Shown piece by piece: positions 8,479 through 9,001 of a stretch of DNA of 9,001 bases (position 1 is its first letter; the number at the start of each line of letters is the position of its first letter). The DNA comes from an uncultured Burkholderiales bacterium (lineage in GTDB: Bacteria > Pseudomonadota > Gammaproteobacteria > Burkholderiales > Burkholderiaceae_C), in contig CAIYKK010000571.1 in assembly GCA_903926695.1 (NCBI GenBank), positions 1 to 9,001 on the forward strand, in the 5' to 3' direction. Below the pieces are notes generated by a model. That model was not told the DNA's origin. It saw nothing but the letters and a program-made list of their open reading frames with translations, and ran no database searches. The translations under genes were made by a program, and so were the position numbers.

Positions 8479-8497
8479 CGGATAAAACGGCAGCGCT

Positions 8498-9001
8498 TTA
8501 AAGCACTTCGCTGGCGAAATCAGCCAGGCGCGAGCGCTCGCCACGGGCCAGCGTGATGTGGCCACCGTGCGGCCAGCCCTTGAAGCGATCCACCGCAAAC
8601 GTCATGCCCGACGAACCTTCGGTCAGGTAGGGCGTGTCGATCTGCGCCAGATTGCCCATGCAGACAATTTTCGTCCCCGGCCCGGCGCGGGTGATCAGCG
8701 TTTTCATCTGCTTGGTCGTCAGGTTTTGCGCCTCGTCGATGATGACGTACTTGTTCAGGAACGTGCGTCCGCGCATGAAATTCATGCTTTTCACCTTGAT
8801 GCGCGAACGGATCAGCTCATTCGTCGCGGCGCGTCCCCATTCGCCGGAACTGGTGTCGGTTTTGCCCAGCACTTCAAGGTTGTCATCGAGAGCGCCCATC
8901 CAGGGTCCCATCTTTTCCTCTTCGGTACCCGGCAGGAAACCAATGTCTTCACCGACGCTGACCGTTGCCCGTGTCACGATGATTTCGGTGTAGCGTCGGT
9001 C
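8498..9001 (-). CDS. PhoH-family ATPase (long PIN-PhoH type), C-terminal part only
   Basis: The last 167 residues of a gene that enters from the right edge of the window; the frame is open to base 9001, so its start is not visible. Walker B is VIIDEAQN, followed by LTTKQMKTLITRAGPGTKIVCMGN, a segment typical of PhoH proteins, and SSGMTFAVDRFKG. The stretch EDIGFLPGTEEEKMGPWMGAL, near the visible N-terminal end, is typical of the long PhoH2/YlaK class, which carries an N-terminal PIN nuclease-like domain; that domain would be outside the window. Family members are ATPases, with helicase and RNase activity reported for some PhoH2 proteins. The physiological role is not settled, so no gene symbol is given. 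It converges with the tRNA-Val unit. Confidence 0.9.
   Translation of the reverse strand, partial: DRRYTEIIVTRATVSVGEDIGFLPGTEEEKMGPWMGALDDNLEVLGKTDTSSGEWGRAATNELIRSRIKVKSMNFMRGRTFLNKYVIIDEAQNLTTKQMKTLITRAGPGTKIVCMGNLAQIDTPYLTEGSSGMTFAVDRFKGWPHGGHITLARGERSRLADFASEVL

Noticed and set aside
8498..8993. Plus-strand open frame opposite the phoH-like gene
   Set aside because: It is the antisense shadow of a clear PhoH ATPase coding sequence with Walker B on the minus strand.

Overview
The window holds ordinary chromosomal core genes, and I found no previously undescribed system in it. Its centre is a complete iron-sulphur cluster (Isc) assembly locus in the order iscR-iscS-iscU-iscA-hscB-hscA-fdx. 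The high GC content, the order uvrB-iscR...fdx-dnaQ-tRNA-Val and the protein sequences suggest a betaproteobacterium of the order Burkholderiales, probably close to Comamonadaceae. That placement is inferred from family knowledge, not from a database search.

Layout: 1-1796 is uvrB (+), missing about its first 85 codons because the window starts inside it. 1797-2018 is the iscR control region, with a near-consensus IscR type 1 operator at 1876-1900 lying on the probable promoter. 2019-4592 carries iscR, iscS, iscU and iscA. A strong intrinsic terminator (4647-4684) then lies just before hscB (4693-5217), followed by hscA (5238-7151), fdx (7195-7533) and a dnaQ-type exonuclease gene (7543-8250). 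A tRNA-Val(CAC) gene follows at 8294-8368, with its own consensus promoter overlapping the dnaQ stop codon and its own terminator. On the minus strand, 8498-9001 is the C-terminal part of a long PhoH-family ATPase gene, with its own terminator at 8449-8478 facing the tRNA unit.

How the genes work together: IscS takes sulphur from cysteine and passes it to the scaffold IscU, where a [2Fe-2S] cluster is built with electrons from ferredoxin (Fdx). IscA is an A-type carrier. HscB (J-protein) and HscA (Hsp70) bind IscU at its LPPVK motif and drive cluster release. IscR carries a [2Fe-2S] cluster itself and represses the operon when clusters are plentiful. All key ligands and catalytic residues that I checked are present in these proteins.

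Points worth a second look are regulatory or single-residue matters: the terminator splitting iscRSUA from hscBA-fdx, the absence of a Shine-Dalgarno sequence before hscB, a Tyr-to-Ser change in the UvrB beta-hairpin, one extra residue in the IscR cluster-binding loop, and the tRNA promoter embedded in the end of dnaQ.
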